This document shows positions 9,601 through 16,313 of a DNA stretch of 64,000 bases, piece after piece. How positions within the stretch are numbered: position 1 is the stretch's first letter; the number at the start of each line of letters is the position of its first letter. Below the pieces are notes generated by a model that worked only from the letters and a program-made list of their open reading frames with translations, was not told the origin of the DNA and did no database searches. A program made the position numbers and the translations under genes. The stretch lies in contig JBIQKZ010000005.1 of assembly GCA_044464765.1 (NCBI GenBank), positions 146,876-210,875 of the forward strand, read 5' to 3'. The DNA is from JBIQKZ01 sp044464765 (GTDB lineage Bacteria; Pseudomonadota; Gammaproteobacteria; Burkholderiales; Burkholderiaceae_B).

Positions 9601-10594
9601 GGCGTCGTGGGCCGATGTGGAAGGCGCTGACCTTGCCTTCGGCGTTGTAAGACCAACTGCCGGTTCGCACGGTTTGGGTTTTATCCGCCGTGTGCAGCTC
9701 TATGCCGGTCAGGTGATAGGGGTTGCCTGACTGGTGGGTTTCTTCGTAAAGGTAACGTCGTTGCATGCCATCGGGTCGGGTGACGGCGGTCAGGCGTAAG
9801 GCGTTGCTAGGGAGGGAAAGGTTGCGTTTGGAGTTTGCCGTTGTCGGTGCCGGCTGGGCGGGGCTGGCCGGCGCGGGAATGGATTCGTAGTAATACTGGA
9901 AGCGTCCGGCGTGGGTATCGATGTGCCGGACGTAGGGCTGTGAGTTGATGATTTGGTAGGAAAAATGCAGAGGTGGGGCGTTGTTGGTGTGGATGCGGTC
10001 GATCTGGCCTTGTAGCTTGCCGGTTTCATGGCGTTGGATGGTCACGGCGCCGGTCTGGGCACTGTGGATGCCGGCCAGGCGACCCTGGGGGTCGAAGCGC
10101 AGCTCCTGACCATTGGGCCAGCGCCAGAGCCACCCGGTGTCTTCGTGTATGAGAACGCCGTTGGCGGTGGGCGTTGTATTTCGTGTGTCTGCGGGGTCGC
10201 GCCGGAAGATAATGCGGCTGCCATCGGCTTGCACAATCTGGAGGGTGGAGCCGATGGGGTGCAGGCGGGTGTCGTAGGAGGAAACCCAGCCGTATCCGAA
10301 GGCGGACCGGCGTCTGTCCATGGCGTTATAGTGGCGGCTTAATTCCAGCAGGGGGGCGGCGCTGGTTGCGGGAAGGTCGATGTCATGCTGGTGCTTGTTG
10401 CCGGTGGCCAGGTTGATGGGGTTGCCTGCGCCGAGGTTCAGGCTGGGCTCCAGTGCGCCTTGGGTGGCGATGCCTCCGTAGCCGCAGGGCTGTCCGGTAA
10501 GGGGCGGGTTGCAGGTGCCCTGGGCATAGGTTTGCAAGGCGGTCAGGTTAAGTAGTGTCCAAAGGATCAGGGCGGTCCGGGAGCAGCGTATCAT
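6683..10594 (-). CDS. Rhs repeat protein with C-terminal DUF2235 lipase-like domain
   Basis: 1303 residues. It opens with a Sec-type signal peptide (SRTALILWTLLNLTALQTYA, cut near residue 24) and a DUF6531-like segment (NPINLATGNKHQHDIDLP). Residues ~90-960 are YD/Rhs repeats that would form a beta-shell; the core closes with YLPQWGHYLEPDPLGPLPG and the DPNGL junction near residue 970. The remaining 333 residues are a DUF2235-type alpha/beta hydrolase: FAFDGTRN, GFSRG (Ser about 1057), FDTVAQFG (Asp about 1102) and GAHTDIGGG (His about 1163), as in Tle phospholipases. No VgrG, PAAR or recognisable immunity gene adjoins. A secreted Rhs toxin or lipase is inferred. Confidence 0.85.
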   Translation of the reverse strand: MIRCSRTALILWTLLNLTALQTYAQGTCNPPLTGQPCGYGGIATQGALEPSLNLGAGNPINLATGNKHQHDIDLPATSAAPLLELSRHYNAMDRRRSAFGYGWVSSYDTRLHPIGSTLQIVQADGSRIIFRRDPADTRNTTPTANGVLIHEDTGWLWRWPNGQELRFDPQGRLAGIHSAQTGAVTIQRHETGKLQGQIDRIHTNNAPPLHFSYQIINSQPYVRHIDTHAGRFQYYYESIPAPASPAQPAPTTANSKRNLSLPSNALRLTAVTRPDGMQRRYLYEETHQSGNPYHLTGIELHTADKTQTVRTGSWSYNAEGKVSAFHIGPRRPETHYQVHYIRAAAPEQRGVTEIHNAQGLVTRVEIGLQAGRHAVLKVQGQPCPGCAPPGSQASYDTTTGRLATMNGHRLQRHPNGALKRLTPAPGHGWPGLSLHYNPQGLRTGWETSLTGLETTRYTPHGRLAQRRFANNDEWHYEYDAVGRPIRLIAANRKSSQTTRLHWKNTLLTGIAHPYESEVRTYDALERLERRTIERPAAPGWPAIRYTEKFEYDGQHRLVRHHLPEGGVLHYRWGSGHRLLAIHWENAQGNRQPVINSIPNLPGYRYGNGLWLRTVSTQGRTNLLAVHDGTTPLWEHWQAPDAQHRVEQETHHLPKAGHRETWRYAYDPHSRLSVEEQLVSHAEPEPSSTRSVWRHDLTAPHRPTASSSMRRAWRHDGSLVATRIADRTHRPAVQRDASGLPIAVSGRSLHYGPNRRLTAVSQTDANGATVINDHYRHNAFGHRIAVQTTEDHYQFFYLGNRLVAESRVALNPAPDVKTQASLDAEPARAKYPPTTQKTPRLVTRRYIHAHHVPVGLIDYTDEHPQGILYAVHADLIGAPRLVTDAGRSIRWLGSYSPTGQAVRVAGDLTLNLRLPGQFHDDSTGWHDNLLRTYLPQWGHYLEPDPLGPLPGSQALGYAGQQPRQYIDPNGLLLFAFDGTRNSAETQSNVWKLSQRYLDGPVFYHPGPGNPYHLDWDAVTAHTAPDILDTQWQSLLDALAAAPSAALDDTVPIDIIGFSRGAALARHFGNQVNLHTTNGRFSFNDPMRGLVTACVDLRFMGLFDTVAQFGLAGAQNTHYDLTIAGAWGWVAHAVALHERRWLFPLSSVADSAVPNIVEAPFIGAHTDIGGGVAYSEVQHNNTRGDLSDVTLNWMIWQARAASLQFGTSNPEQAEVSQPILHDDRSSLARTIQNGDRRIDDADGSKQHDYQDDHERLGRRQRDITETLIARYDNWRQTSSRAVGHVNLDGYAQWLHDELGWQAAPP

Positions 10595-10690
10595 GGTCGT
10601 TTCCGATTGTTTTTGAAACGTTGATGATGCCGCTTGGCAGATGAAAAGAGTTCAGGTAGTGTATGAATTCGTCTACTGAGGGAAACCGCA

Positions 10691-11035
10691 ATGTTAGTTC
10701 TCTTTCATTCCAAGCCGGCCGCCGAAGTCTTGATGTTCGCCGAGCATGCTTTGCCCATTTTGCGTGCCGCCGGCAAGCCCTACACAGACACTCTTCCCGA
10801 ACGTGGTGTTATTACGCGTGATCAATTGGCCGAGGCGATTGCTGGTATCGAGCAGGCGATCGAGGGCAACCACGAGGCTGAGTTCTCCGAAAGCGATGAT
10901 GATAACGATGCGAAAGAGCATCCCATTTCGCGGCCGGTTTCGTTCAAGCAGCGGGCGTTTCCGTTATTGGCCATGCTGCGCCTGGCGCGGGAACATCAGG
11001 CGGATGTCACCTGGGAGCCTGCGCCGGTTTGGTGA
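10691..11035 (+). CDS. DUF1840 family protein
   Basis: 114 residues matching the small cytoplasmic DUF1840 family of betaproteobacteria: MLVLFHSKPAAEVLMFAEHALPIL at the N-terminus, an acidic mid-section (SESDDDNDAKEHP) and a C-terminal helix SFKQRAFPLLAMLRLAREH ending in VTWEP. Function is unknown for the family. It is transcribed divergently from the Rhs gene, 96 bp apart, and its 3' side opens into the repeat-bearing intergenic region. It shows no feature of an Rhs immunity protein. Confidence 0.8.
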   Translation: MLVLFHSKPAAEVLMFAEHALPILRAAGKPYTDTLPERGVITRDQLAEAIAGIEQAIEGNHEAEFSESDDDNDAKEHPISRPVSFKQRAFPLLAMLRLAREHQADVTWEPAPVW

Positions 11036-11076
11036 TGTTTTTCGTTCTTGGCGGCTAGGCTTGGGTGCTTAAGGCC

Positions 11077-11275
11077 GTTGTGCGGGGCGGGGATTCGCCG
11101 GTTGGCACGGCGTGCTTCTTCCGCGCCTGCGTCGTGCGGTCGGGCGGCCCAAGAACTCGCCCTCGCCGCCGTTGGCGACTCGTGGCTCAAACAGCTTGGG
11201 CCGAAAGCCCCCGTCCGCCCTTCCTGGTCACGGCGCACGCCTTACGCCAATCGGCGAATCCCCACCCCGCACAAC
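11077..11275 (+). repeat. 199-bp covarying palindromic element, copy A
   Basis: Left arm 11077-11106 and right arm 11246-11275 are inverted repeats (28 of 30 positions). Inside them sit CGGCGTGC / GCACGCC arms, a second stem GGCCCAAG (11146-11153) with CTTGGGCC (11195-11202), and a core AGAACTCGCCCTCGCCGC at 11152-11169 shared with the other two copies. The whole can fold as one long hairpin. It lies between the convergent ends of the DUF1840 gene and leuA. No transposase is present, and no target-site duplication was obvious. Confidence 0.85.
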
Positions 11276-11359
11276 TGTGTTTGAGCTGCCGAACTCGTCG
11301 TATTTCTAAAGTTGCCTTGGTGGGAATGACCTAACCCGGCCCCTGCAACCCTTGCACGA

Positions 11360-11558
11360 ATCGTTTTGCGAGGTGGTATGTGTGGGGCGGTGTAAGGCAT
11401 GCGCCGCGCCGACGAGTGGGAACGGGGGGTGTCGACCTAAGCTGTCGAGTTCCGAGCCGCGTAGCGGCGAGGGCGAGTTCTTAGGTCGCCCGTTCCTGCG
11501 TGGGAGGCGCGGAAAAAGCATGCCGTGCCGCCCCACACATACCACCTCGCAAAGCGAT
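11360..11558 (-). repeat. 199-bp covarying palindromic element, copy B (inverted)
   Basis: Same length as copies A and C, with the conserved core on the minus strand at 11464-11481. Its arms 11360-11390 and 11528-11558 match each other at 30 of 31 positions yet are unrelated in sequence to the arms of A and C. Inner stems also pair with a different sequence: GACCTAAG (11434-11441) with CTTAGGTC (11480-11487), GGAACGGG (11419-11426) with CCCGTTCC (11489-11496), CCGCGCC (11404-11410) with GGCGCGG (11506-11512). Confidence 0.85.
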
Positions 11559-11577
11559 GGCCCCCCAAGATACTGCA

Positions 11578-11603
11578 GGTCTAAACCATCACAGATTTAG
11601 ACC
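11578..11603 (-). terminator. possible leuA terminator hairpin
   Basis: GGTCTAAA (11578-11585) and TTTAGACC (11596-11603) form an 8-bp stem with a 10-nt loop just past the leuA stop on the minus strand. There is no clear U-run after it, so it is only a plausible terminator. Confidence 0.4.
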
Positions 11604-11610
11604 CGACCGA

Positions 11611-13302
11611 TCAGGCCGCGATGGCCTCGGCTGCCTGGGCAACCGCGTGGCGGTTTACAGCGCTAAGAATCGCAAGGAAAGACGCCGTCACGATATCGGC
11701 ATGGATGCCCACGCCGAAACCGGTGGACGACTCCCCAACTCGTAACTCTACGTAGGACGCCGCCTTGGTATCCGTTCCGGTGCCAATGGCATGCTCGTGG
11801 TAGTCCATGATGCGAACGTCCAGATCCAAGGCATTGACAAAGGCCGAGATGGCCCCGTCGCCCTGGCCGGTAAGTTGCCGCTTTTCCCCCTTGTGGGCCA
11901 GTTCGACTTCAATCGAGAACTGCCGGCCGCTTTGACCATCGGGAGTGCCGGTGATGCGGTGGCGAACGAGCTTCCAGGGTTGCGCCAATTCCAGGTATTC
12001 CTTGCTGAACAGATCGTAGACAGCGTCGGCCGTGACTTCGGCGCCGGTTTCGTCGGTGACCCGCTGGATGGCCCGGCTGAATTCAATTTGCAGGCGGCGT
12101 GGCAATGCCAAGCCGTGCTCTTGTTCAAGCAAGTACGAAACCCCGCCTTTGCCCGACTGGCTATTGACGCGGATGACGGCGTCGTAGTTGCGGCCAAGGT
12201 CGGCAGGGTCGATGGGCAAGTAGGGTACTTCCCACAAGGTATCGGGCTGCTGTTGGGCGAGGCCTTTCTTGATGGCGTCCTGGTGCGAGCCGGAGAAAGC
12301 GGTAAAGACAAGGTCGCCGGCGTAGGGGTGGCGCGGATGTACGGGCAACTGGTTGCAGTACTCGACACAGCGGCGGACTTCGTCGATGTCGGAGAAGTCG
12401 AGACCCGGGTGGATGCCTTGGGTATACAAGTTAAGCGCGAGGGTGACCAAGTCTACGTTGCCGGTGCGTTCGCCGTTGCCGAAGAGGCAGCCTTCGATAC
12501 GGTCGGCGCCGGCCATGACGGCGAATTCGGCGGCGGCTACGGCGGTGCCCCGGTCGTTATGGGGGTGAACGCTCAGTACGATCTGGTCGCGCCGGTTCAG
12601 GTGTTTGTGCATCCACTCGATCTGGTCTGCGTACAAATTGGGTGTCGTGGCTTCGATGGTGGCGGGCAAGTTGAAGATGATCTTGGATTCTTCTGTGGGC
12701 TGCCAGGCTTCGGTGACTGCGTTGCAGACTTCAAGAGCGAACTCGGGTTCGGTGGTGCTGAATACCTCGGGCGAGTACTCGAAGCGCCAATAGGTTTCGG
12801 GGTGGGCGGATGTGTGCTTTTTCACCCACTGCGTGCCGGTGACCGCCAATTGCCGTACTTCGTCTTTCGTCATGTTGAAGACGATCTTGCGGAAGGCGGG
12901 CGCGCAGGCGTTATACAAGTGAACGATGGCGTTCTTGGCGCCGGCAGCGGCTTCAACGGTGCGGCTGATCAAGTCTTCGCGCGACTGTGTAAGCACGATA
13001 ATGGTGACGTCGTCGGGGATACGGCTTTCGTCGACCAGCTTGCGTACGAAATCGAAGTCGGTTTGCGAGGCGGACGGGAAACCGACTTCGATTTCCTTGA
13101 AACCGATCTTGATAAGCTGTTCGAAAAAGCGGAGCTTGCGCTCGACGCTCATGGGTTCGATAAGCGACTGATTGCCGTCGCGCAAGTCAGTGCTCATCCA
13201 GATGGGTGGATGGGTGATGCGTTTGCTGGGCCAGGTGCGCTCGGCGTAGTCGCGCGCAAAGGGAACAAACGGACGGTATTTGTCGGATGGTGTGGAAAGC
13301 AT
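11611..13302 (-). CDS. leuA: 2-isopropylmalate synthase
   Basis: 563 residues from the ATG at 13302 (MLSTPSDKYRPF), the usual start of the long LeuA type; upstream in-frame codons to 13335 are unlikely. Catalyses condensation of acetyl-CoA with 2-oxoisovalerate, the first step of leucine synthesis. Visible: DLRDGNQSLIEPMS at the start of the TIM barrel, SVHPHNDRGTAVAAAE with metal-binding His residues, GNGERTGNVDL, and a C-terminal regulatory domain (from ~residue 430) that binds leucine. A leader peptide and alternative hairpins lie upstream (see 13428-13594). No other leu gene is nearby. Confidence 0.95.
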   Translation of the reverse strand: MLSTPSDKYRPFVPFARDYAERTWPSKRITHPPIWMSTDLRDGNQSLIEPMSVERKLRFFEQLIKIGFKEIEVGFPSASQTDFDFVRKLVDESRIPDDVTIIVLTQSREDLISRTVEAAAGAKNAIVHLYNACAPAFRKIVFNMTKDEVRQLAVTGTQWVKKHTSAHPETYWRFEYSPEVFSTTEPEFALEVCNAVTEAWQPTEESKIIFNLPATIEATTPNLYADQIEWMHKHLNRRDQIVLSVHPHNDRGTAVAAAEFAVMAGADRIEGCLFGNGERTGNVDLVTLALNLYTQGIHPGLDFSDIDEVRRCVEYCNQLPVHPRHPYAGDLVFTAFSGSHQDAIKKGLAQQQPDTLWEVPYLPIDPADLGRNYDAVIRVNSQSGKGGVSYLLEQEHGLALPRRLQIEFSRAIQRVTDETGAEVTADAVYDLFSKEYLELAQPWKLVRHRITGTPDGQSGRQFSIEVELAHKGEKRQLTGQGDGAISAFVNALDLDVRIMDYHEHAIGTGTDTKAASYVELRVGESSTGFGVGIHADIVTASFLAILSAVNRHAVAQAAEAIAA

Positions 13303-13427
13303 AATGCACCTGTTTTGCTGGAATTCTTGCTTCAAACGCGTTATCAGTGTGCGGCCGTTAGGTTCGGCGGCAATGGCAATGCTAGGGAACTAGATTGTAA
13401 CTCTCTGATAACTAAAAGGGTTCTTAC

Positions 13428-13474
13428 GTGGCGAATTGGCTGCCGAACTGCCACAGACGCTAGGTCCGGCAACC
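13428..13474 (-). promoter_or_regulatory. putative leuA attenuator (alternative hairpins)
   Basis: On the leuA transcript, GGTTGCCGGA (13474-13465, inside the end of the leader ORF) can pair over 10 bp, counting G-U pairs, with TTCGGCAGCC (13447-13438). The second arm is the loop and shoulder of a competing hairpin GTGGC-AGTT ... AATT-C-GCCAC (13454-13428), so the two folds exclude each other as in classical attenuators. A short TTTT tract follows about 10 nt after the second hairpin. The terminator is weak by enterobacterial standards, and the model is inference from pairing alone. Confidence 0.5.
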
Positions 13475-13594
13475 GGTCGGTAGCAGCAGCGATAGTGCAG
13501 GCGAGGTAAGAAAGGCTGCGGAATCGAGATCCAGCGCATAGCCGGCAACGTAGTTGCCCGAAGCGTTAGCGAAGGTGGAATTGTTGGATCTCAT
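13460..13594 (-). CDS. putative leucine leader peptide of leuA
   Basis: A 44-codon ORF from ATG 13594 to TAG 13460, too short for routine gene calling. It holds seven Leu codons, four clustered as L-S-L-L-L-P near the end, two of them CTA, a codon expected to be rare in this GC-rich genome. It ends 157 nt before leuA and overlaps the first arm of the alternative hairpins. This is the arrangement of a leucine-sensing leader peptide. The ATG has no strong Shine-Dalgarno sequence; an in-frame TTG four codons upstream is an alternative. Translation is not proven. Confidence 0.5.
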   Translation of the reverse strand: MRSNNSTFANASGNYVAGYALDLDSAAFLTSPALSLLLPTGCRT

Positions 13595-13656
13595 AAACGT
13601 AGTCAAACATATTTTTGCGCAGTGCGCAAGATCGACGCGACCTGCGCGACGCGGGC

Positions 13657-14187
13657 CTAGTCGCCCAAAATGCTTGAATGACGCCGCGAAAGCTGGATTT
13701 TGCCGGCGCGCCCATGGCGCAGTTCGATGGCGGTTTGTTGCAGATCCCCAACGGTTACCGGATGACGACGGTCATTCCAGACCCAGCGTAGCACTTCACG
13801 CCCGGGCTCAGACAGTTGGCCGACCAGATCGGAAAAAACGTCGTCGCTGACGATTCGGGCCCGCACGCGTTGTTGGCTGGACTTCACGAAGCCATAGAGG
13901 AAATACGCGATAATGAGGGTGCACAAGACGATGAGCGCCCACCAGAAAAATGAGTTGTAGCGCTGCAAAAAGCTGACGGCCTGGGCGCCCAAGGCGCCAA
14001 GTCCGGCGTAATCCATGCCGTCGCCGTAGGCCAGCACGCGGTTCAGCAGGTCGTACCAGACCAGCGCCACGACGGCCACGACGACCGTACACAGAATTTT
14101 CTGGCCGGCGGTAAGCTTTAACAGGGTATTGCGCAGTGCGGCGCGATCCTGGGCGGGGGAAGTAGGCGTCGAGTTTGGTTTCATCAA
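13657..14187 (-). CDS. small two-span membrane protein, unknown function
   Basis: 176 residues (or 175 from the second Met). A short polar N-terminus is followed by a hydrophobic segment ILCTVVVAVVALVWYDLL, a loop YGDGMDYAGLGALGAQ, a second segment SFFWWALIVLCTLIIAYFLYGF, and a charged C-terminal domain of about 75 residues (VRARIVSDDVFSDLVGQL ... RHSSILGD). I do not recognise the family. The C-terminal part looks soluble and cytoplasmic. It is divergent from rpoN with just 13 bp between start codons, so promoters must lie inside the neighbouring coding sequences. Confidence 0.7.
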   Translation of the reverse strand: MMKPNSTPTSPAQDRAALRNTLLKLTAGQKILCTVVVAVVALVWYDLLNRVLAYGDGMDYAGLGALGAQAVSFLQRYNSFFWWALIVLCTLIIAYFLYGFVKSSQQRVRARIVSDDVFSDLVGQLSEPGREVLRWVWNDRRHPVTVGDLQQTAIELRHGRAGKIQLSRRHSSILGD

Positions 14188-14200
14188 AATTATTGTACCT

Positions 14201-15622
14201 ATGCAATCGCGTCAATCTATCGAGCTGCGTCAACATCAACAACTGGCACTGACGCCCCAACTGCAACAAGCCCTACGGTTTCTGCAGGCGTCGGCGCAGG
14301 ACTTCGAGCAGGAAGTGGCCGATGCCCTGCTTGAAAATCCCTTGCTTGAGCGTGAGGAAGAGTATGACATTGATATTCAGCGCTTGGAACCCGAGGCAGA
14401 TGACGAACGTGAGGATTCGCGCTTACTGTTGTCGATAGCCAACCGACCGCGAGTCCAGGGCGACGACGGGGCGGCGCGGCCCGAGACCAGCCAGGCTGAA
14501 ACGCTTCAGGACCATCTGCTGGCCCAGTTGCGTGTTACCCGCCTGAGTCGGCGTGACCAAGCTTTTGTCGAGCTCTTGATTGGCGAGCTTGATGACAATG
14601 GCTATCTGGTTGGGGATCTGGCGGAAATCGCCGAGTGCCTGCCCGATGGCCTGGGTGTCGATCCCGATGAACTGGCCACGGCCCTAAGCTTGCTGCAATC
14701 GTTTGATCCGCCCGGGGTGGGTGCGCGTTCGCTCAGCGAATGTCTCTTGATTCAATTGCAACGCCGGCAAGGAGCGCTGCGGCCTGAGGTCCTGGCCTGC
14801 GCACGCGACTTGGCGCAAAATCATCTGGCTTTGCTGGCTTCAGGCAATTTGGCGCGTTTGCGCGAGCGGCTTGCCTGTTCGCCAGGGGTTTTGCGAGAAG
14901 CTCATCAAGTGCTGCTTGCCCTGGAACCCAAGCCGGGCCGTGAGCTCACCGGCGCGCTGGCCGATCATGTCATTCCAGAAATTATTGTGCGCAAGCGCAA
15001 GGAGCAATGGGAGGCGCAGTTGAACCCAGCGGCCATGCCGCGACTAAGGGTCAATTCAGCCTACGAGCAGGCCATTCGGGAGCAAGGGGTAAACGAACAG
15101 CCCGTAGCGCAGGGGGCCGCCTCACTTCAGCAGAAGATTCGCGAGGCACATGGCACCCTGAAAAGTGTGAATCAACGCTTTGAAACCATTCTGCGGGTGG
15201 CGCAGGCGGTGGTTGCGCATCAGCAGGATTTCTTTCACACAGGGGTTCAGGCCATGCGGCCGTTGAACCTTCGGGAGATTGCCGACGAACTGGGGATGCA
15301 TGAATCCACTGTCTCGCGCGCCACCCGGTTCAAGTATGCCCAGACGCCCTGGGGGCTTTTCGAGTTGAAGTATTTCTTTGGCTCAGGGCTCGACACCGAT
15401 CAAGGCGAGATGGCTTCGGCAACAGCTGTGAAAGCGCTCATTCAGGATCTGGTGGCGGCCGAAACGGCTGTCAAGCCTTTGTCCGACAGCCAATTGGCCG
15501 TTAAGCTGGGCGAGCGAGGGGTGGTGATCGCACGGCGCACGGTGGCTAAATACCGGGAAGCGGCGGGAATTGAGTCGGCGGCGTTACGCAAAGCCAAGGC
15601 GCTGCTCGCACAAGAAGTTTGA
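14201..15622 (+). CDS. rpoN: RNA polymerase sigma-54 factor
   Basis: 473 residues from ATG 14201 (MQSRQSIELRQHQQLALTPQLQQAL), which begins with the activator-interaction region I typical of RpoN. Region II is acidic (EEEYDIDIQRLEPEADDERED). Core-binding and DNA-binding region III follow, with the helix-turn-helix around MHESTVSRATRFKYAQTPWG and the diagnostic RpoN box IARRTVAKYREAAGI near the C-terminus. It directs transcription from -24/-12 promoters with bacterial enhancer-binding proteins. The lptB and hpf neighbours common near rpoN are absent. No clear Shine-Dalgarno precedes the ATG. Confidence 0.93.
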   Translation: MQSRQSIELRQHQQLALTPQLQQALRFLQASAQDFEQEVADALLENPLLEREEEYDIDIQRLEPEADDEREDSRLLLSIANRPRVQGDDGAARPETSQAETLQDHLLAQLRVTRLSRRDQAFVELLIGELDDNGYLVGDLAEIAECLPDGLGVDPDELATALSLLQSFDPPGVGARSLSECLLIQLQRRQGALRPEVLACARDLAQNHLALLASGNLARLRERLACSPGVLREAHQVLLALEPKPGRELTGALADHVIPEIIVRKRKEQWEAQLNPAAMPRLRVNSAYEQAIREQGVNEQPVAQGAASLQQKIREAHGTLKSVNQRFETILRVAQAVVAHQQDFFHTGVQAMRPLNLREIADELGMHESTVSRATRFKYAQTPWGLFELKYFFGSGLDTDQGEMASATAVKALIQDLVAAETAVKPLSDSQLAVKLGERGVVIARRTVAKYREAAGIESAALRKAKALLAQEV

Positions 15623-15628
15623 TTTGTA

Positions 15629-15688
15629 TTGCTTTTTTTAAAAACGTGGTTGATAATGGTTCTCATACCCGCTTGAGAACCATTCTTA
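15629..15688 (+). promoter_or_regulatory. bfd promoter with two Fur-box-like sites
   Basis: TTGCTT (15629-15634), 17 bp, GATAAT (15652-15657) forms a sigma-70-like promoter. The -10 lies inside TGATAATGGTTCTCA (15651-15665), which matches 13 of 15 positions of the Fur consensus TGATAATGATTATCA. A second, inverted, weaker site covers 15674-15688. AATGGTTCTCA / TGAGAACCATT is an 11-bp perfect inverted repeat. Repression by Fur-iron, hence induction on iron starvation, is the natural reading. Confidence 0.75.
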
Positions 15689-15960
15689 TGTTCATTTGTA
15701 TCTGCAACGCTATCACTGAGCGCCAAGTTCAATCCGCTGTGGCGGCAGGCGCTCAATCGATGTCCGACCTGCAAGGGCAATTAGGTGTGGCCGCCTGCTG
15801 CGGTTGCTGCGCGGAGACAGCCGCCGAGTACCTTCCCGGAGGGCGTTATGCCGATAGCCTGCCGGCGCCGGTGGTGGGCACGCTGGTTGAAGAAGCCGCC
15901 AACGACGCCTTGGTTGTGGGTGTTGCCACTTTTACGGAAGTGCTGGTGCGGCGCGCGTAA
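15688..15960 (+). CDS. bfd: bacterioferritin-associated ferredoxin
   Basis: 90 residues from ATG 15688 (MFICICNAITERQVQ). Cys residues in CIC near the N-terminus and in CCGCC around residue 35-40 give the C-x-C / C-x2-C pattern of the BFD-like [2Fe-2S] domain. Bfd reduces the core of bacterioferritin and so releases stored iron. An upstream in-frame start at 15619 would overlap rpoN and the Fur-box promoter and is rejected. bfr lies downstream in the same orientation but 353 bp away, so it probably has its own promoter. The last ~35 residues exceed the E. coli Bfd length. Confidence 0.88.
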   Translation: MFICICNAITERQVQSAVAAGAQSMSDLQGQLGVAACCGCCAETAAEYLPGGRYADSLPAPVVGTLVEEAANDALVVGVATFTEVLVRRA

Positions 15961-16313
15961 GCTTCCTTTTTAGTCTCTGTACAATTTATTACAAAATAGC
16001 AGCGGCTTCGGGTTGGCGCCTTCCGATGGTTTTCTAGTCAAAAAAACCCTGAAATTTCTCTTGTTTCTTACGCTATTCAGTCATGTCGATGCTCGACAGC
16101 TTAGCGCATGCGTGCTCCATCGCTAAGTGCGTGCGGCAAGCGGACTCATTCCCATTTGCAAGAACACTAGTGTTTATGCGCCTTTCGAGACGTTTGGCGT
16201 GGCAAGTGCGTGCTGAAATAATAGCCGGCTCATGCTAGCCTACTGGGTGAGCAAGTCTCTGCTACAGCGTCCATACCCTGGACGGCGGCGTTAACTATTC
16301 CAGGAGAACAATG
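15961..16313 (+). other. 353-bp bfd-bfr intergenic region
   Basis: No ORF of note. It contains AT-rich stretches (around 15980-16000), the near-repeats TTAGCGCATGCGTGC / GCTAAGTGCGTGCGG (about 16099-16135), and an AGGAG Shine-Dalgarno at 16302-16306 for bfr. A bfr promoter is expected here but no convincing -35/-10 pair stands out. Confidence 0.4.

Noticed and set aside
6683..10594. Assignment of the Rhs protein to a type VI secretion cluster
   Set aside because: No vgrG, hcp, PAAR, adaptor or immunity gene nearby, and the protein has a Sec signal peptide.
11112..11309. Short ORFs inside the 199-bp elements (also 11306-11545, 32880-33131)
   Set aside because: They share N-S-P-S-P peptides only because the element core is conserved; palindromic DNA with arms that diverge between copies is not protein-coding.
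11791..13509. 572-codon plus-strand ORF opposite leuA
   Set aside because: Antisense shadow of leuA with low-complexity Gly/Ala/Val-rich translation, no family pattern and no ribosome site.
13566..13610. 14-codon ORF overlapping the leuA leader region
   Set aside because: Starts 16 nt upstream of the leader ATG but has no leucine cluster apart from one Leu and no ribosome site; probably incidental.
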